Under the pieces are notes generated by a model that was not told the origin of the DNA, made no database searches, and was given only the letters and a program-made list of their open reading frames with translations. A DNA stretch of 64,000 bases. It comes from Fontisubflavum oceani. GTDB lineage: Bacteria > Pseudomonadota > Alphaproteobacteria > Rhodobacterales > Rhodobacteraceae. Both the position numbers and the translations under genes were made by a program. How positions within the stretch are numbered: position 1 is the stretch's first letter; the number at the start of each line of letters is the position of its first letter. The stretch spans positions 310,001 to 374,000 of the forward strand of contig NZ_CP129111.1 in the NCBI RefSeq assembly GCF_030407165.1. Reading direction: 5' to 3'. Of this stretch, positions 27,131-36,143 are shown in pieces.

Positions 27131-28129
27131 ATGAGCTTGATGAAATCATTGCTTGGCGCAGCTGCGGCAACGGCGCTGACCGCGACGGCGGTTTTGGCCG
27201 ATGGCCCAGCCCTGGTCTTTGACCTTGGCGGCAAGTTTGACCGCTCGTTCAACGAAGCCGCGTTTAATGGCGCACAGGTCTGGGCCGATGAGACCGGTGG
27301 CGAATATCGCGAAATCGAACTGCAGTCGGATGCACAGCGCGAGCAGGCGCTCCGCCGCTTGGCCGAAGCCGGGTCCAACCCGATTGTGATGGCTGGTTTT
27401 GCCTTTGGTTCGACCTTGGAAACCATTGCGCCCGACTATCCGGATACCACCTTCGTGATCATCGACAGCGTGGTGGATCAGCCCAATGTGCAGTCGATCA
27501 TCTTCCAAGAGCATGAAGGCTCGTTCCTGGTCGGCATGCTGGCCGGGATGGCCTCGGAAAGCGGCACCGTGGGCTTTGTTGGCGGTATGGATATCCCGCT
27601 GATCTCGCGCTTTGGCTGCGGCTATGCCCAGGGCGTCGTGGCGGCGAACCCCGACGCGACCGTGATTGCGAACATGACCGGCACGACCCCTGCGGCCTGG
27701 AACGACCCGGTGCGTGGCGGTGAATTGACCCGTGGTCAGATCGCGCAAGGCGCCGATGTGGTTTATGCCGCTGCCGGTGGCACCGGTGTCGGCGTTCTGC
27801 AGACCGCCGCTGACGAAGGCATCCTGTCGATCGGCGTGGACTCGAACCAAAACGGCATCCACCCCGGTCAGGTTCTGACCTCGATGCTGAAGCGCGTTGA
27901 TGTGGCCGTCTATAACGCCTTCACCGCTGGCACCGATATCGAGCCCGGTCTCGTGGTTCTGGGCCTGGCCGAAGATGGCGTCGGCTATGCGCTGGATGAG
28001 AACAATGCCGAGTTGATCACCGAAGAGATGATGGCCGCCGTGGACGCGGCACGTGAACAGATCATCGCGGGCGAGATTACGGTGCATAACTTCTCTGATG
28101 ACGGCACCTGCCCGGTGGCAATGCAGTGA
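27131..28129 (+). CDS. BMP family ABC transporter substrate-binding protein
   Basis: A 332-residue periplasmic binding protein of the BMP/PnrA/Med family, whose members bind purine nucleosides. The signal peptide is MSLMKSLLGAAAATALTATA with cleavage near VLADG; there is no lipobox cysteine, so it is probably soluble. Family motifs DLGGKFDRSFNEAAFNG, 'QEHEGSFLVGMLAGMAS', GFVGGMDIPLISRFGCGY and AAGGTGVGVLQ are clear. It leads an operon with an ATPase and two permeases, making a nucleoside importer the most likely role. Confidence 0.92.
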   Translation: MSLMKSLLGAAAATALTATAVLADGPALVFDLGGKFDRSFNEAAFNGAQVWADETGGEYREIELQSDAQREQALRRLAEAGSNPIVMAGFAFGSTLETIAPDYPDTTFVIIDSVVDQPNVQSIIFQEHEGSFLVGMLAGMASESGTVGFVGGMDIPLISRFGCGYAQGVVAANPDATVIANMTGTTPAAWNDPVRGGELTRGQIAQGADVVYAAAGGTGVGVLQTAADEGILSIGVDSNQNGIHPGQVLTSMLKRVDVAVYNAFTAGTDIEPGLVVLGLAEDGVGYALDENNAELITEEMMAAVDAAREQIIAGEITVHNFSDDGTCPVAMQ

Positions 28130-28137
28130 TCACGAAC

Positions 28138-28174
28138 ACGGCGCAGGGCATAGACATCTGCCCCCGCGCCGTTT
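28138..28174 (+). terminator. Hairpin downstream of the BMP gene (first of two)
   Basis: ACGGCGC (28138-28144) pairs with GCGCCGT (28166-28172), followed by a short TTT. Together with a second hairpin 16 bases further on it separates the binding-protein gene from the ATPase gene. Such structures commonly cause partial termination or protect the abundant binding-protein mRNA. Confidence 0.5.
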
Positions 28175-28187
28175 CATAAAGACAAGG

Positions 28188-28223
28188 AAGGGCCGCCCCG
28201 GTCTGCCGGTGAGCGGCCCTTTC
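28188..28223 (+). terminator. Hairpin downstream of the BMP gene (second of two)
   Basis: AAGGGCCGC (28188-28196) and GCGGCCCTT (28213-28221) make a perfect 9-bp stem with a 16-base loop, followed by TCC rather than a T-run. Its position, about 50 bases before the ATPase start, fits a partial terminator or mRNA-stabilising element. Confidence 0.5.
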
Positions 28224-28273
28224 CATAGACTTATTCGTGCGTCGCAGACCCGCACCCCGGCCAGGACCATCAC

Positions 28274-29814
28274 ATGACCCAGACCGCCCCCGCGATTGAG
28301 TTGAAAGGCATCTCAAAAGCCTTCGGCCCGGTGCAGGCCAACAAAGACATCTCCATCTCCGTCCAGCCCGGCACAATCCACGGGATTGTCGGCGAAAACG
28401 GCGCCGGGAAATCGACGCTCATGTCGATCCTCTATGGTTTCTACAAAGCCGATGCGGGCGAGATTTTTATCAATGGGCAGCTTACACCGATCCCCGACAG
28501 CCAGGCCGCCATTCGCGCCGGTATTGGGATGGTGCACCAGCATTTCAAACTGGTGGAGAATTTCACGGTTGTTGAGAATGTGATCCTCGGCGCCGAGGAT
28601 GGCGCGATGTTGCAGCCCTCGATCTCCAAGGCGCGCAAGCTGCTGACCGAATTGGCCAGTGAATACGGGCTGGAGGTCGATCCGGACGCGATTGTCGAAG
28701 AATTGAGCGTCGGCCACCAGCAGCGGGTCGAGATCCTGAAGCAGCTTTATCGCCAAGCCGATATTTTGATCCTGGACGAGCCAACGGGCGTTTTGACGCC
28801 CGCCGAAGCCGCGCAATTGTTCCGTATTCTTGAGCGGCTGAAAGAAGAAGGCAAAACCATCATCCTGATCACCCACAAGCTGCGCGAGATCATGGATGCG
28901 ACAGATACCGTAAGCGTGATGCGCCGGGGGCAAATGACGGCCACGGTGAAAACCGCCGAGACCTCGCCGCAAGAGCTGGCCGAGTTGATGGTCGGCCGCA
29001 AGGTCTTGCTCCGCGTGGATAAACAACCTGCCAATCTGGGCGCGACGGTGCTGAGAGTCGAAGACCTGCGGGTCAAGGATGGCAAAGGCGTCGAGCGGCT
29101 GAAAGGTGTTTCGTTTGAAATACGCGGCGGGGAGATTCTGGGCATCGCGGGCGTGGCCGGCAATGGTCAGACCGAGCTTTTGGAAGTGTTGGGCGGTATG
29201 ATCCCGGCCCAGGCGGGCACTGTCGTGTTGAACAATGACGAGATTGACCTGACCGGCAAGCACTCCGACGGGCAATCACGCCGCAAACGCGGCATTGCGC
29301 ATGTGCCCGAAGATCGCCAGCAAGAAGGGCTGATCATGCCCTTTGAAGCTTGGGAAAACATGGCCTTCGGCTATCACCATGACGAAAAGTACCAGCGCAA
29401 TCGGGTGCTGATGAACAACGCGGCGATCCGGGCGGATACGGCTGCGAAGATGGAGCAATATGACGTACGCCCCCAAATCCGCGCCTGCCCGCGCGGAATT
29501 TCTCGGGCGGCAACCAGCAGAAGATCGTTGTGGCCCGCGAGATGGAACGCAGCCCCGATTTGCTGCTGATCGGGCAACCGACGCGCGGTGTCGATATCGG
29601 CGCGATCGAGTTCATTCACCAACAGATCATCGCGCTCCGCGATCAGGGGAAGGCGATTTTGCTGGTCAGCGTCGAGCTTGACGAGATCCTCGGCCTGAGT
29701 GACCGGATCGCCGTGATGTTTGACGGGCATTTCATGGGCGAGCGTTTGCCCGCCGAAACAGATGAAAAAGAACTCGGCCTGATGATGGCGGGCATGACCA
29801 AGGGGGCCGCGTAA
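28274..29814 (+). CDS. Nucleoside-type ABC transporter ATP-binding protein (tandem ABC, frameshifted)
   Basis: A ~513-residue protein with two ABC domains in tandem, as in sugar and nucleoside importers. The first domain has Walker A GENGAGKST, LSVGHQQRVEILKQL and DEPTGVLTP; the second has the degenerate 'GVAGNGQTELLEVLGG'. The frame breaks in the C5 tract at 29470-29474; one added C restores RPPNPRLPARNFSGGNQQK (second signature motif) and the remaining frame runs to 29814. In the first Walker B end the usual histidine/alanine region reads GVLTP. It acts with the two permeases downstream. Confidence 0.92.
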
Positions 29815-30926
29815 TGGAGAAGATGCCAAAATGGGCCGATGTGGTCCTGATCCCACTGATCAGCGTGATCTTGGCTTTGGTCGTCTCGGGCCTGGTCGTG
29901 CTCTATATCGGCGAGAGCCCGATTGAGGCGATGCAGATCATGATCCGTGGCGCGATGGGCTCGGCCTATGGCTGGGGCTACACGCTGTTTTATGCCACGA
30001 ATTTCATCTTCACTGGCCTGGCTGTGGCCGTGGCGTTCCATGCGCGCATGTTCAACATCGGCGGTGAAGGTCAGGCCGCCCTTGGCGGGCTGGGCGTGGC
30101 GGTGATCTGCCTTACGGTGCCCTGGCCACATTGGTCCGTGGCGCTTGTTGCGGCCTGCACGGGCGCGGCGCTGTTCGGAGCAGCCTGGGCCGCGATCCCG
30201 GCCTATCTGCAAGCCAAACGCGGCAGCCATATCGTGATCACCACGATCATGTTCAACTTCATCGCCTCGGCTTTGCTGGTCTATCTCTTGGTCAATGTGT
30301 TCCGCGTGCCGGGCTCGATGGCGCCGGAAACCGCGCGATTTGCCGATGCGGTGCACCTGCCCAATGCGGCCGATATCGCGCCCTGGCTCGGTTTCCGATC
30401 GTCGACGCCCCTGAACATTGCTTTCCTGATCGCGGTTCTGGCCTGTTTCCTGGTCTGGGTGCTGATCTGGCGCACGCGGTTGGGCTATGAGATCCGTGCC
30501 TTCGGGCACTCCGAAACAGCCGCGGTTTATGCCGGGATCAACCCGGTGCGGATCATCATGATCTCGATGCTGATCTCGGGCGGATTGGCCGGGCTGATGG
30601 CGATCAACGCGGTGATGGGGGAGGCCGAACGGCTGGTCATCGATAATGTGCAAGGCGCAGGCTTCGTCGGGATCGCGGTGGCGCTGATGGGGCGCTCGCA
30701 TCCGGTGGGCGTGTTCCTCGCCGCAATCCTCTTTGGCGTGCTTTACCAAGGCGGTGCAGAATTGGAATTTGAGATGCCCGCCGTCAGCCGCGAGATGATC
30801 GTGGTGATCCAGGCTCTTGTGATCCTGTTCACCGGGGCGCTCGACAATATGGTGCGCATGCCGATGGAGAAACTGTTCCTGAGCTTCCGCCGCGCCGAGC
30901 GCGGTCAAGAAACCCCGGCGGAGTGA
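29814..30926 (+). CDS. ABC transporter permease (BPD_transp_2 family, nucleoside type)
   Basis: A 370-residue inner-membrane permease with about ten hydrophobic segments, of the branched-chain/ribose/nucleoside permease family. Signature segments are 'ATNFIFTGLAVAVAFHARMF', FNIGGEGQAALGGLG and RAFGHSETAAVYAGI. The start overlaps the ATPase stop by one base (TAATG). It pairs with the second permease encoded 1.3 kb downstream to form the membrane channel of the BMP system. Confidence 0.92.
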   Translation: MEKMPKWADVVLIPLISVILALVVSGLVVLYIGESPIEAMQIMIRGAMGSAYGWGYTLFYATNFIFTGLAVAVAFHARMFNIGGEGQAALGGLGVAVICLTVPWPHWSVALVAACTGAALFGAAWAAIPAYLQAKRGSHIVITTIMFNFIASALLVYLLVNVFRVPGSMAPETARFADAVHLPNAADIAPWLGFRSSTPLNIAFLIAVLACFLVWVLIWRTRLGYEIRAFGHSETAAVYAGINPVRIIMISMLISGGLAGLMAINAVMGEAERLVIDNVQGAGFVGIAVALMGRSHPVGVFLAAILFGVLYQGGAELEFEMPAVSREMIVVIQALVILFTGALDNMVRMPMEKLFLSFRRAERGQETPAE

Positions 30927-31558
30927 GCGGCATGATTGCGGAGCATCTTCCCAACCTGTTTTTCGCCCTCGGGATTTTCTCACTCGGGTTCGTGGCCATT
31001 GGCCCCAATATCCTGGCCGTCATGGGCACCTCAATGGCGCGAGGGCGTAGCCAAGGCGCCGCGCTGGCCTTGGGCGTCGGGCTCGGCTCTGGGATTTGGG
31101 CGAGTTTGACCGTTGCCGGACTGGCCACATTGATGACCGCTTATGCGGGCGCAATGATCGTGCTGAAAATCTTCGGTGTCGCCTATCTTTTGTGGCTCGC
31201 GTTCAAAGCGTTCCGCTCCGCTGCCAAGCCGGACCCTGCCGCGCTTGAAGCCGGGGCCGCAGATGGCCACAACATGGTTCTTCGCGGGTTAACCATTCAG
31301 ATGACCAACCCCAAAGCCGCCCTGCAATGGATTGCGATTGTGGCCATTGGCCTCGGGCCGAATGCCCCCTGGCAAATCGGGTTGATGCTGGTGGCCAGTG
31401 CCATGATCCTGTCGATCCTGGTGCATCTGGCTTATGCCGTCACATTCTCGACCGGGCCGGTCATCGCCTTTTACACGCGAACGCGCCGTTGGATTGAGGG
31501 CACGCTCGGCGCGCTTTTCACCTTCGCCGCGTTCAAACTCGCCACAAGCCGGGTATAG
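30923..31558 (+). CDS. LysE/RhtB family exporter (first of a tandem pair)
   Basis: A 211-residue membrane protein with about six hydrophobic segments and the LysE/RhtB pattern: FVAIGPNILAVMGTSMARGR near the N-terminus, 'LWLAFKAFRSA' and QMTNPKAALQWIAI in the middle. Members export amino acids or related compounds. A GTG at 30923 overlaps the permease stop by four bases; an ATG three codons later is also possible. It ends RRWIEGTLGALFTFAAFKL, nearly identical to the end of the next gene, so the pair arose by duplication. Placement inside an importer operon is unusual. Confidence 0.85.
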   Translation: MSGMIAEHLPNLFFALGIFSLGFVAIGPNILAVMGTSMARGRSQGAALALGVGLGSGIWASLTVAGLATLMTAYAGAMIVLKIFGVAYLLWLAFKAFRSAAKPDPAALEAGAADGHNMVLRGLTIQMTNPKAALQWIAIVAIGLGPNAPWQIGLMLVASAMILSILVHLAYAVTFSTGPVIAFYTRTRRWIEGTLGALFTFAAFKLATSRV

Positions 31559-31562
31559 AGCG

Positions 31563-32189
31563 ATGTCGGAGCTTCTCATATATCTCCCCGGCCTTCTGGC
31601 CGCTTGGGCCATCCAGATCGCCTCTGCGTTAACACCTGGACCCATTGTGATGGCCATTCTTTCTTTCGGAGCGAACGGGGCCCGCAGGCAAGCCTTTCGC
31701 GTCGCCCTGGGCACGGCAAGTTCGGCCAGTTTGCTGGCTCTCGTCACGGCCTTTGGTTTGGCCTCCCTGGTCGCCACCTTCGGATGGGGTATGACCATCT
31801 TGCGCTGGATCGGCGTCTTGGTCCTGCTATGGCTGGCGTATCGCGCCTTCCGTAGGGCCGCGACAACCCCGTGCCAGACCGCAAGCGCAACACAAAGTGA
31901 GCGTCCCTTTGCAACAGGCTTCTTTCTAGGCGCGAGTTCGCCCAAGGCTCTTGCTTACTGGATGGCGATCGCGGCTGTGGCTTTCACGACACCGCCACCC
32001 TTGACGGTTATCATCTGTTTCTCTGTCGGAGCATTTCTCGTCTCGCTCACCATCCATTCGTTCTGGGCGCTGGCACTATCCGCGAACCCGGTTCAGATGG
32101 GGTACGCAAAGGCGCGCCGCTGGATTGAGGGCACGCTTGGCGTGTTCTTCACCTTCGCCGCCTTCAAATTCGCCACAAGCCGGAGCTGA
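31563..32189 (+). CDS. LysE/RhtB family exporter (second of a tandem pair)
   Basis: A 208-residue membrane protein with six predicted segments. The N-terminal 'ASALTPGPIVMAILSFGANG' contains the conserved PGP of the family, and FLGASSPKALAYW is the second signature. It begins four bases after the previous exporter gene and shares the C-terminal RRWIEGTLG..FTFAAFK.ATSR block with it. The two proteins could form a hetero-oligomer or have separate substrates. The middle part is lower in similarity, so the duplication is not recent. Confidence 0.85.
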   Translation: MSELLIYLPGLLAAWAIQIASALTPGPIVMAILSFGANGARRQAFRVALGTASSASLLALVTAFGLASLVATFGWGMTILRWIGVLVLLWLAYRAFRRAATTPCQTASATQSERPFATGFFLGASSPKALAYWMAIAAVAFTTPPPLTVIICFSVGAFLVSLTIHSFWALALSANPVQMGYAKARRWIEGTLGVFFTFAAFKFATSRS

Positions 32190-32192
32190 TCC

Positions 32193-33158
32193 ATGGATTT
32201 CCTCACTGTTCTGCAAATCCTCGACTCCAGCGTCCGGCTGGCGACGCCGCTTTTGTTGGCCTGTCTCGCCGGGCTCTATTCTGAACGCGCCGGGATCTTC
32301 GATATAGGGCTTGAAGGTAAAATGCTGGCGGCAGCGTTTTTCTCTGCTGCCATCGCCTATACCTCGGGCAATGTCTGGATCGGCCTCTTGGCAGGGATCA
32401 CGGCCTCAATGGTGCTGTCCGGCATCCACGGGCTGGCCTCGATCACCTTCCGCGGCAATCAGCTGATCTCCGGCGTGGCGATCAACTTCCTGGCCGCGGG
32501 CATGTCGGTGGTCATCGCGCAAACCTGGTTCCAGCAAGGCGGGCGCACCCCGGCCCTGCAAGGCGATGCCCGGTTTCAGAACATCACCCTGCCCTTCGCC
32601 GACGCGATGGCCGAAGTGCCAATCATCGGGCCGATCTATTCCGAGCTGATCTCGGGTCATTCGATCTTGGTCTATATCGCGTTGGCGATTGTGCCGCTGA
32701 CCTGGTGGGTGCTGTTCCGGACCCGGTTCGGCCTGCGCCTCCGGGCCGTGGGTGAAAACCCGGCAGCGGTGGACACGGCCGGTGTGTCGGTCGTGCGCGC
32801 GCGTTATGCGGCGGTGATGATCTGCGGCGTGCTTTGCGGCATTGCGGGGGCTTATCTCGCCACCAGCCTGGCGGCGGGTTTCGTGAAAGACATGAGCGCA
32901 GGGCGCGGGTTTATCGCGCTGGCGGCGTTGATCTTCGCCAAATGGCGGCCCTGGTATGCGTTGATGGCGTGCCTTCTATTCGGTCTGTTCGACGCAGTCG
33001 GCAACCGGTTCCAGAACATCCAAGTGGGTGAGTTCGTGGTGCCGGTGCAGTTCATGCAGGCGCTGCCCTACATCCTCGTCGTGGTTGTTCTCGCCGGGCT
33101 GGTCGGCAAGGCAATCCCGCCACGGGCGGGCGGCGAGCCTTACGTCAAGGAACGCTGA
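32193..33158 (+). CDS. ABC transporter permease (second nucleoside-type permease)
   Basis: A 321-residue membrane protein with eight to ten hydrophobic segments of the BPD_transp_2 family. Diagnostic segments are 'LAGLYSERAGIFDIGLEGKM', NQLISGVAINFLAAGM and RLRAVGENPAAVDTAGVSV. It begins four bases after the second LysE-type gene, so the exporter pair is transcribed between the two permease genes of the importer. It is the last gene of the operon; a 9-bp hairpin follows. Confidence 0.92.
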   Translation: MDFLTVLQILDSSVRLATPLLLACLAGLYSERAGIFDIGLEGKMLAAAFFSAAIAYTSGNVWIGLLAGITASMVLSGIHGLASITFRGNQLISGVAINFLAAGMSVVIAQTWFQQGGRTPALQGDARFQNITLPFADAMAEVPIIGPIYSELISGHSILVYIALAIVPLTWWVLFRTRFGLRLRAVGENPAAVDTAGVSVVRARYAAVMICGVLCGIAGAYLATSLAAGFVKDMSAGRGFIALAALIFAKWRPWYALMACLLFGLFDAVGNRFQNIQVGEFVVPVQFMQALPYILVVVVLAGLVGKAIPPRAGGEPYVKER

Positions 33159-33229
33159 TCACGCTCACCGGCATGGCCGAAGAGACTGCGAATTATTGAG
33201 AATTCTAGTCTCACCAGCCTGTTCCGATC

Positions 33230-33255
33230 TGTCGCAGGTGGCGCAGCCTGCGACA
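33230..33255. repeat. 9-bp inverted repeat after the transporter operon
   Basis: TGTCGCAGG (33230-33238) and CCTGCGACA (33247-33255) form a perfect stem with an 8-base loop, 72 bases after the last permease gene and 64 bases before the TauE/SafE gene. There is no T-run. It may end the operon (Rho-dependent) or be a binding site in the next promoter. Confidence 0.4.
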
Positions 33256-33318
33256 CTCTGGCCATAATGCCGCAGCCACGCTAAACGGAGCTATAGAGAC
33301 GGAGGCTCCAGCCGACAT

Positions 33319-34242
33319 ATGCAAATCTACCTGCCCATCGCCGAGGTCAGCGTTAATGCCTTTCTTCTGTTGGGGTTAGGGGGCATGGTCGGCATCCTTT
33401 CGGGGATGTTTGGCGTCGGCGGCGGGTTTCTGATGACCCCGCTCTTGTTCTTTATCGGCATCCCACCTGCGGTGGCTGTGGCGACAGAAGCCAACCAGAT
33501 CGTGGCCTCAAGCTTTTCCGGCGTATTGGCACATCTCAGACGAAAGACGGTGGACCTGAAAATGGGCACCGTTTTGCTGATTGGCGGTTTGGTCGGTGCC
33601 GCCGCCGGTGTTCAGGTCTTTGCGATTCTGACAGCCCTCGGCCAGGTCGATCTGTTGGTCCGACTTTGCTATGTGGTGTTTTTGGGCCTTATAGGCGGCC
33701 TGATGTTCTTCGAGAGCCTTCGCGCCATTCGTCGCGCCCGCGCCGCAGGCGGCGCGCCGACACCCAAACGTCGGCAGCGCGGCTGGATTGACGCCCTGCC
33801 CTTTAAGATGCGGTTCCGGACCTCGGGCCTCTATATCTCTGTGATCCCGCCATTGCTGGTCGGGCTTCTGGTCGGGATTTTGGCCGCGATCATGGGGGTC
33901 GGCGGCGGGTTTATCATGGTGCCCGCAATGATCTATTTGCTGGGCATGCCCACCAAGGTTGTTGTCGGAACCTCGCTGTTCCAGATCATCTTCGTCACCG
34001 GCTTTGCCACGCTTCTGCATGCCACAACCAATTTTACGGTCGACATGGTGCTGGCTGTTCTGCTTTTGGTCGGCGGTGTCGTGGGCGCGCAGATCGGCAC
34101 ACGGATCGGCGTGAAGATGAAAGCCGAACAGTTGCGTATCCTTCTTGCGATCATGGTGCTGGCGGTTTGCGGGCGGCTGGCCATGGATTTGCTCTTGGAG
34201 CCTGCTGAGCTTTATTCGCTTGGTGCAGGGGGCGGACATTGA
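33319..34242 (+). CDS. Sulfite exporter TauE/SafE family protein
   Basis: A 307-residue membrane protein with about eight hydrophobic segments and the internal duplication of the family: GVGGGFLMTPLLFFIG in the first half and GVGGGFIMVPAMIYLLG in the second. Members export sulfite, sulfoacetate or other organosulfur anions, often in taurine-using roseobacters. The next gene overlaps by four bases, which suggests a joint function. Confidence 0.88.
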   Translation: MQIYLPIAEVSVNAFLLLGLGGMVGILSGMFGVGGGFLMTPLLFFIGIPPAVAVATEANQIVASSFSGVLAHLRRKTVDLKMGTVLLIGGLVGAAAGVQVFAILTALGQVDLLVRLCYVVFLGLIGGLMFFESLRAIRRARAAGGAPTPKRRQRGWIDALPFKMRFRTSGLYISVIPPLLVGLLVGILAAIMGVGGGFIMVPAMIYLLGMPTKVVVGTSLFQIIFVTGFATLLHATTNFTVDMVLAVLLLVGGVVGAQIGTRIGVKMKAEQLRILLAIMVLAVCGRLAMDLLLEPAELYSLGAGGGH

Positions 34243-34997
34243 TACGTGCGCTCACCATACTGGCCTTTGCCACCCTTTTGCCGACGCAAGCGCTGGCCGA
34301 AGAGGTAGTGGCCGGACTCAGCCGGGATGAGATCGCCATCACGACGAATTTCGACGGCTCCGAGATTTTGATCTTCGGCGCGGTGCGGCGCGAAACGCCA
34401 ATCCCTGACAGCGCGCCCTTGGAGGTGATCATCACCGTGGAGGGGCCGAGCCGCCCAATCACCGTGCGCCGGAAAGAGCGCCGCTTTGGCATCTGGGTCA
34501 ATACCGACGCTGCGGATGTCGACGAGGCTCCGACCTTCTATGCCGTTTCCACCACGGCACCTTTCAACGAGGTGTTGACCGACACGAATGATCTGCGCCA
34601 TCGCGTGTCTGTTCATCGGGCCGTGCGCGCCGTGGATGCGAATGTGTTCGATCAGGTGAATTTCACCCGCGCGTTGATCCGCATTCGGGAGGATGCAGGG
34701 CTTTATCAACTCAACGAAGGCGCCGTGACGCTGCGCGACTCGACGCTGTTTGACACAGCCGTGCGTCTGCCCGCCAATCTGGTCGAGGGCGACTATCGCA
34801 CCCGGATCATTCTGACCCGCGACCGGGAGATCGTCACCGAGTTCGACACCACGATTGCAGTGCGTAAGGTCGGATTGGAGAGGTTTATCTACAATCTCGC
34901 CCATGAGCGGCCTTTGATTTACGGCATTCTTTCCCTGGTCATTGCGATTGCGGCGGGCTGGCTGGCCTCGACTGTCTTCCGTTACATCCGGACATAA
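34239..34997 (+). CDS. TIGR02186 family membrane-anchored protein
   Basis: A 252-residue protein with a signal peptide (IRALTILAFATLLPTQALA), a large periplasmic domain (VAGLSRDEIAITTNFDGSEI ... VVAGL-type start typical of TIGR02186) and a C-terminal membrane helix (LIYGILSLVIAIAAGWLAST). It starts at TTG 34239, overlapping the TauE/SafE stop by four bases. In alphaproteobacteria this family regularly accompanies TauE/SafE exporters, so it probably works with that exporter; the mechanism is unknown. Confidence 0.8.
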   Translation: MIRALTILAFATLLPTQALAEEVVAGLSRDEIAITTNFDGSEILIFGAVRRETPIPDSAPLEVIITVEGPSRPITVRRKERRFGIWVNTDAADVDEAPTFYAVSTTAPFNEVLTDTNDLRHRVSVHRAVRAVDANVFDQVNFTRALIRIREDAGLYQLNEGAVTLRDSTLFDTAVRLPANLVEGDYRTRIILTRDREIVTEFDTTIAVRKVGLERFIYNLAHERPLIYGILSLVIAIAAGWLASTVFRYIRT

Positions 34998-35000
34998 GCG

Positions 35001-35411
35001 ATGGCGTGGGCGGGCGGATGCCTTTGCGGTGCGGTCAGATATCGGTCCCAAACCGCGCCGACCTATGCCAGCTACTGCCACTGCACGATGTGCCAGAAAG
35101 CCTCCGGCGCGCCATTCACGGGATTTGTGGAGGTCGCCCCGGATGCGATGGATTGGGTCGGAGACGCACCTCAGATTTATCAGTCGTCACCGGGCGTCAT
35201 CCGCCGGTTTTGTGGCACCTGCGGCAGCCAACTGAGTTTTGAAGCGGAAGGCGTGGTGTTCGTGACCCTTGGCAGTTTGGATACGCCGGATCAGGTCGCC
35301 GTACAGTGCCACACTTATGTTGCGTCCCGCCTGCCGGGGATCACACTGACCGATGGTCTGCCGGAGTTTCCGGGCCCGGCGGGCGGCAAGGGCGGCAAAC
35401 CGCTTGGCTAA
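35001..35411 (+). CDS. GFA family protein (glutathione-dependent formaldehyde-activating enzyme/CENP-V fold)
   Basis: A 136-residue zinc protein. The cysteines appear as CLCGAVRY, then CHCTMCQKASGAPFTGFV, then RRFCGTCGSQL, matching the GFA/CENP-V Mss4-like fold with two zinc sites. Family members include the formaldehyde-glutathione condensing enzyme Gfa, but most are uncharacterised, so a formaldehyde role is not implied. It starts three bases after the TIGR02186 gene and ends three bases before the convergent SDR gene. Confidence 0.85.
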   Translation: MAWAGGCLCGAVRYRSQTAPTYASYCHCTMCQKASGAPFTGFVEVAPDAMDWVGDAPQIYQSSPGVIRRFCGTCGSQLSFEAEGVVFVTLGSLDTPDQVAVQCHTYVASRLPGITLTDGLPEFPGPAGGKGGKPLG

Positions 35412-35414
35412 GGC

Positions 35415-36143
35415 TCAGCCGCGCCCGATATACGGCATATTCGTCGCCATCACCGTCTGAAACAGCACATTGGCCGAGGCTGGCATATTGGCCATATGCA
35501 GAACCGAGCGCGCCGCATCCGCCACATCCATCATTGGCATCAGGGGTTTCCCCTCGGCCTCTATCCTGGCATTCAGCTTATCAACCAGCTCGGTCCGCGC
35601 ATTGCCAATGTCAATCTGCCCCGCGGCGATCCCAAAGGGGCGGCCATCGAGCGCCAGCGTCTTGGTCAGCCCGGTCACCCCATGTTTCGTCGTGGTGTAA
35701 CAGATCGAGCATTCGCGCGGGTTATGGGCCGAGAGCGAGCCATTATTGATGATCCGTCCCCCTTGCGGCTCTTGCGCGCGCATCTGCGCAAAACCGACGC
35801 GAGCCGTGTTGAACATGCCGGTTAGATTGACGGCAAGCGAACAGTGCCAATCTTCGGGATCGATCTCATCAATCGTGCCCTGAGGCGTGAAGATGCCGGC
35901 ATTGTTGAAAACCGCATCTAGCCGCCCCCAGGTCGCGATCATTGCGGCGACGGCGGCCTCCATCTGTGCCAAATCGCTGACATCGGCAGGCAAGGGCAAC
36001 GCGGTTTCCAACCCGCCGGCCATGTCTTCCAACATCTCGCCGCGGCGTGCCACAAGACCGACACACCACCCCTGTTCGAGGAACAGCTCCGCAGTCGCGC
36101 GGCCAATGCCCGAGCTGGCCCCGGTGATGAGGATGGTTTTCAT
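35415..36143 (-). CDS. SDR family NAD(P)-dependent oxidoreductase
   Basis: A 242-residue classical short-chain dehydrogenase. The cofactor motif is TGASSGIG at the N-terminus, followed by NNAG, and the catalytic serine and YxxxK appear as NNGSLSAHNPRECSICYTTTK. The arginine pair after the first strand (VARRGE) favours NADP(H), though this is a weak guide. The start overlaps the stop of the upstream helicase gene by four bases. Substrate unknown. Confidence 0.88.
   Translation of the reverse strand: MKTILITGASSGIGRATAELFLEQGWCVGLVARRGEMLEDMAGGLETALPLPADVSDLAQMEAAVAAMIATWGRLDAVFNNAGIFTPQGTIDEIDPEDWHCSLAVNLTGMFNTARVGFAQMRAQEPQGGRIINNGSLSAHNPRECSICYTTTKHGVTGLTKTLALDGRPFGIAAGQIDIGNARTELVDKLNARIEAEGKPLMPMMDVADAARSVLHMANMPASANVLFQTVMATNMPYIGRG

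Noticed and set aside
28124..28134. GTGATCAC at the BMP stop codon as another operator
   Set aside because: It reads AGTGATCACG, spans the stop codon and lies at the gene end, not in a promoter; flanks do not match TTTGTGATCACA.
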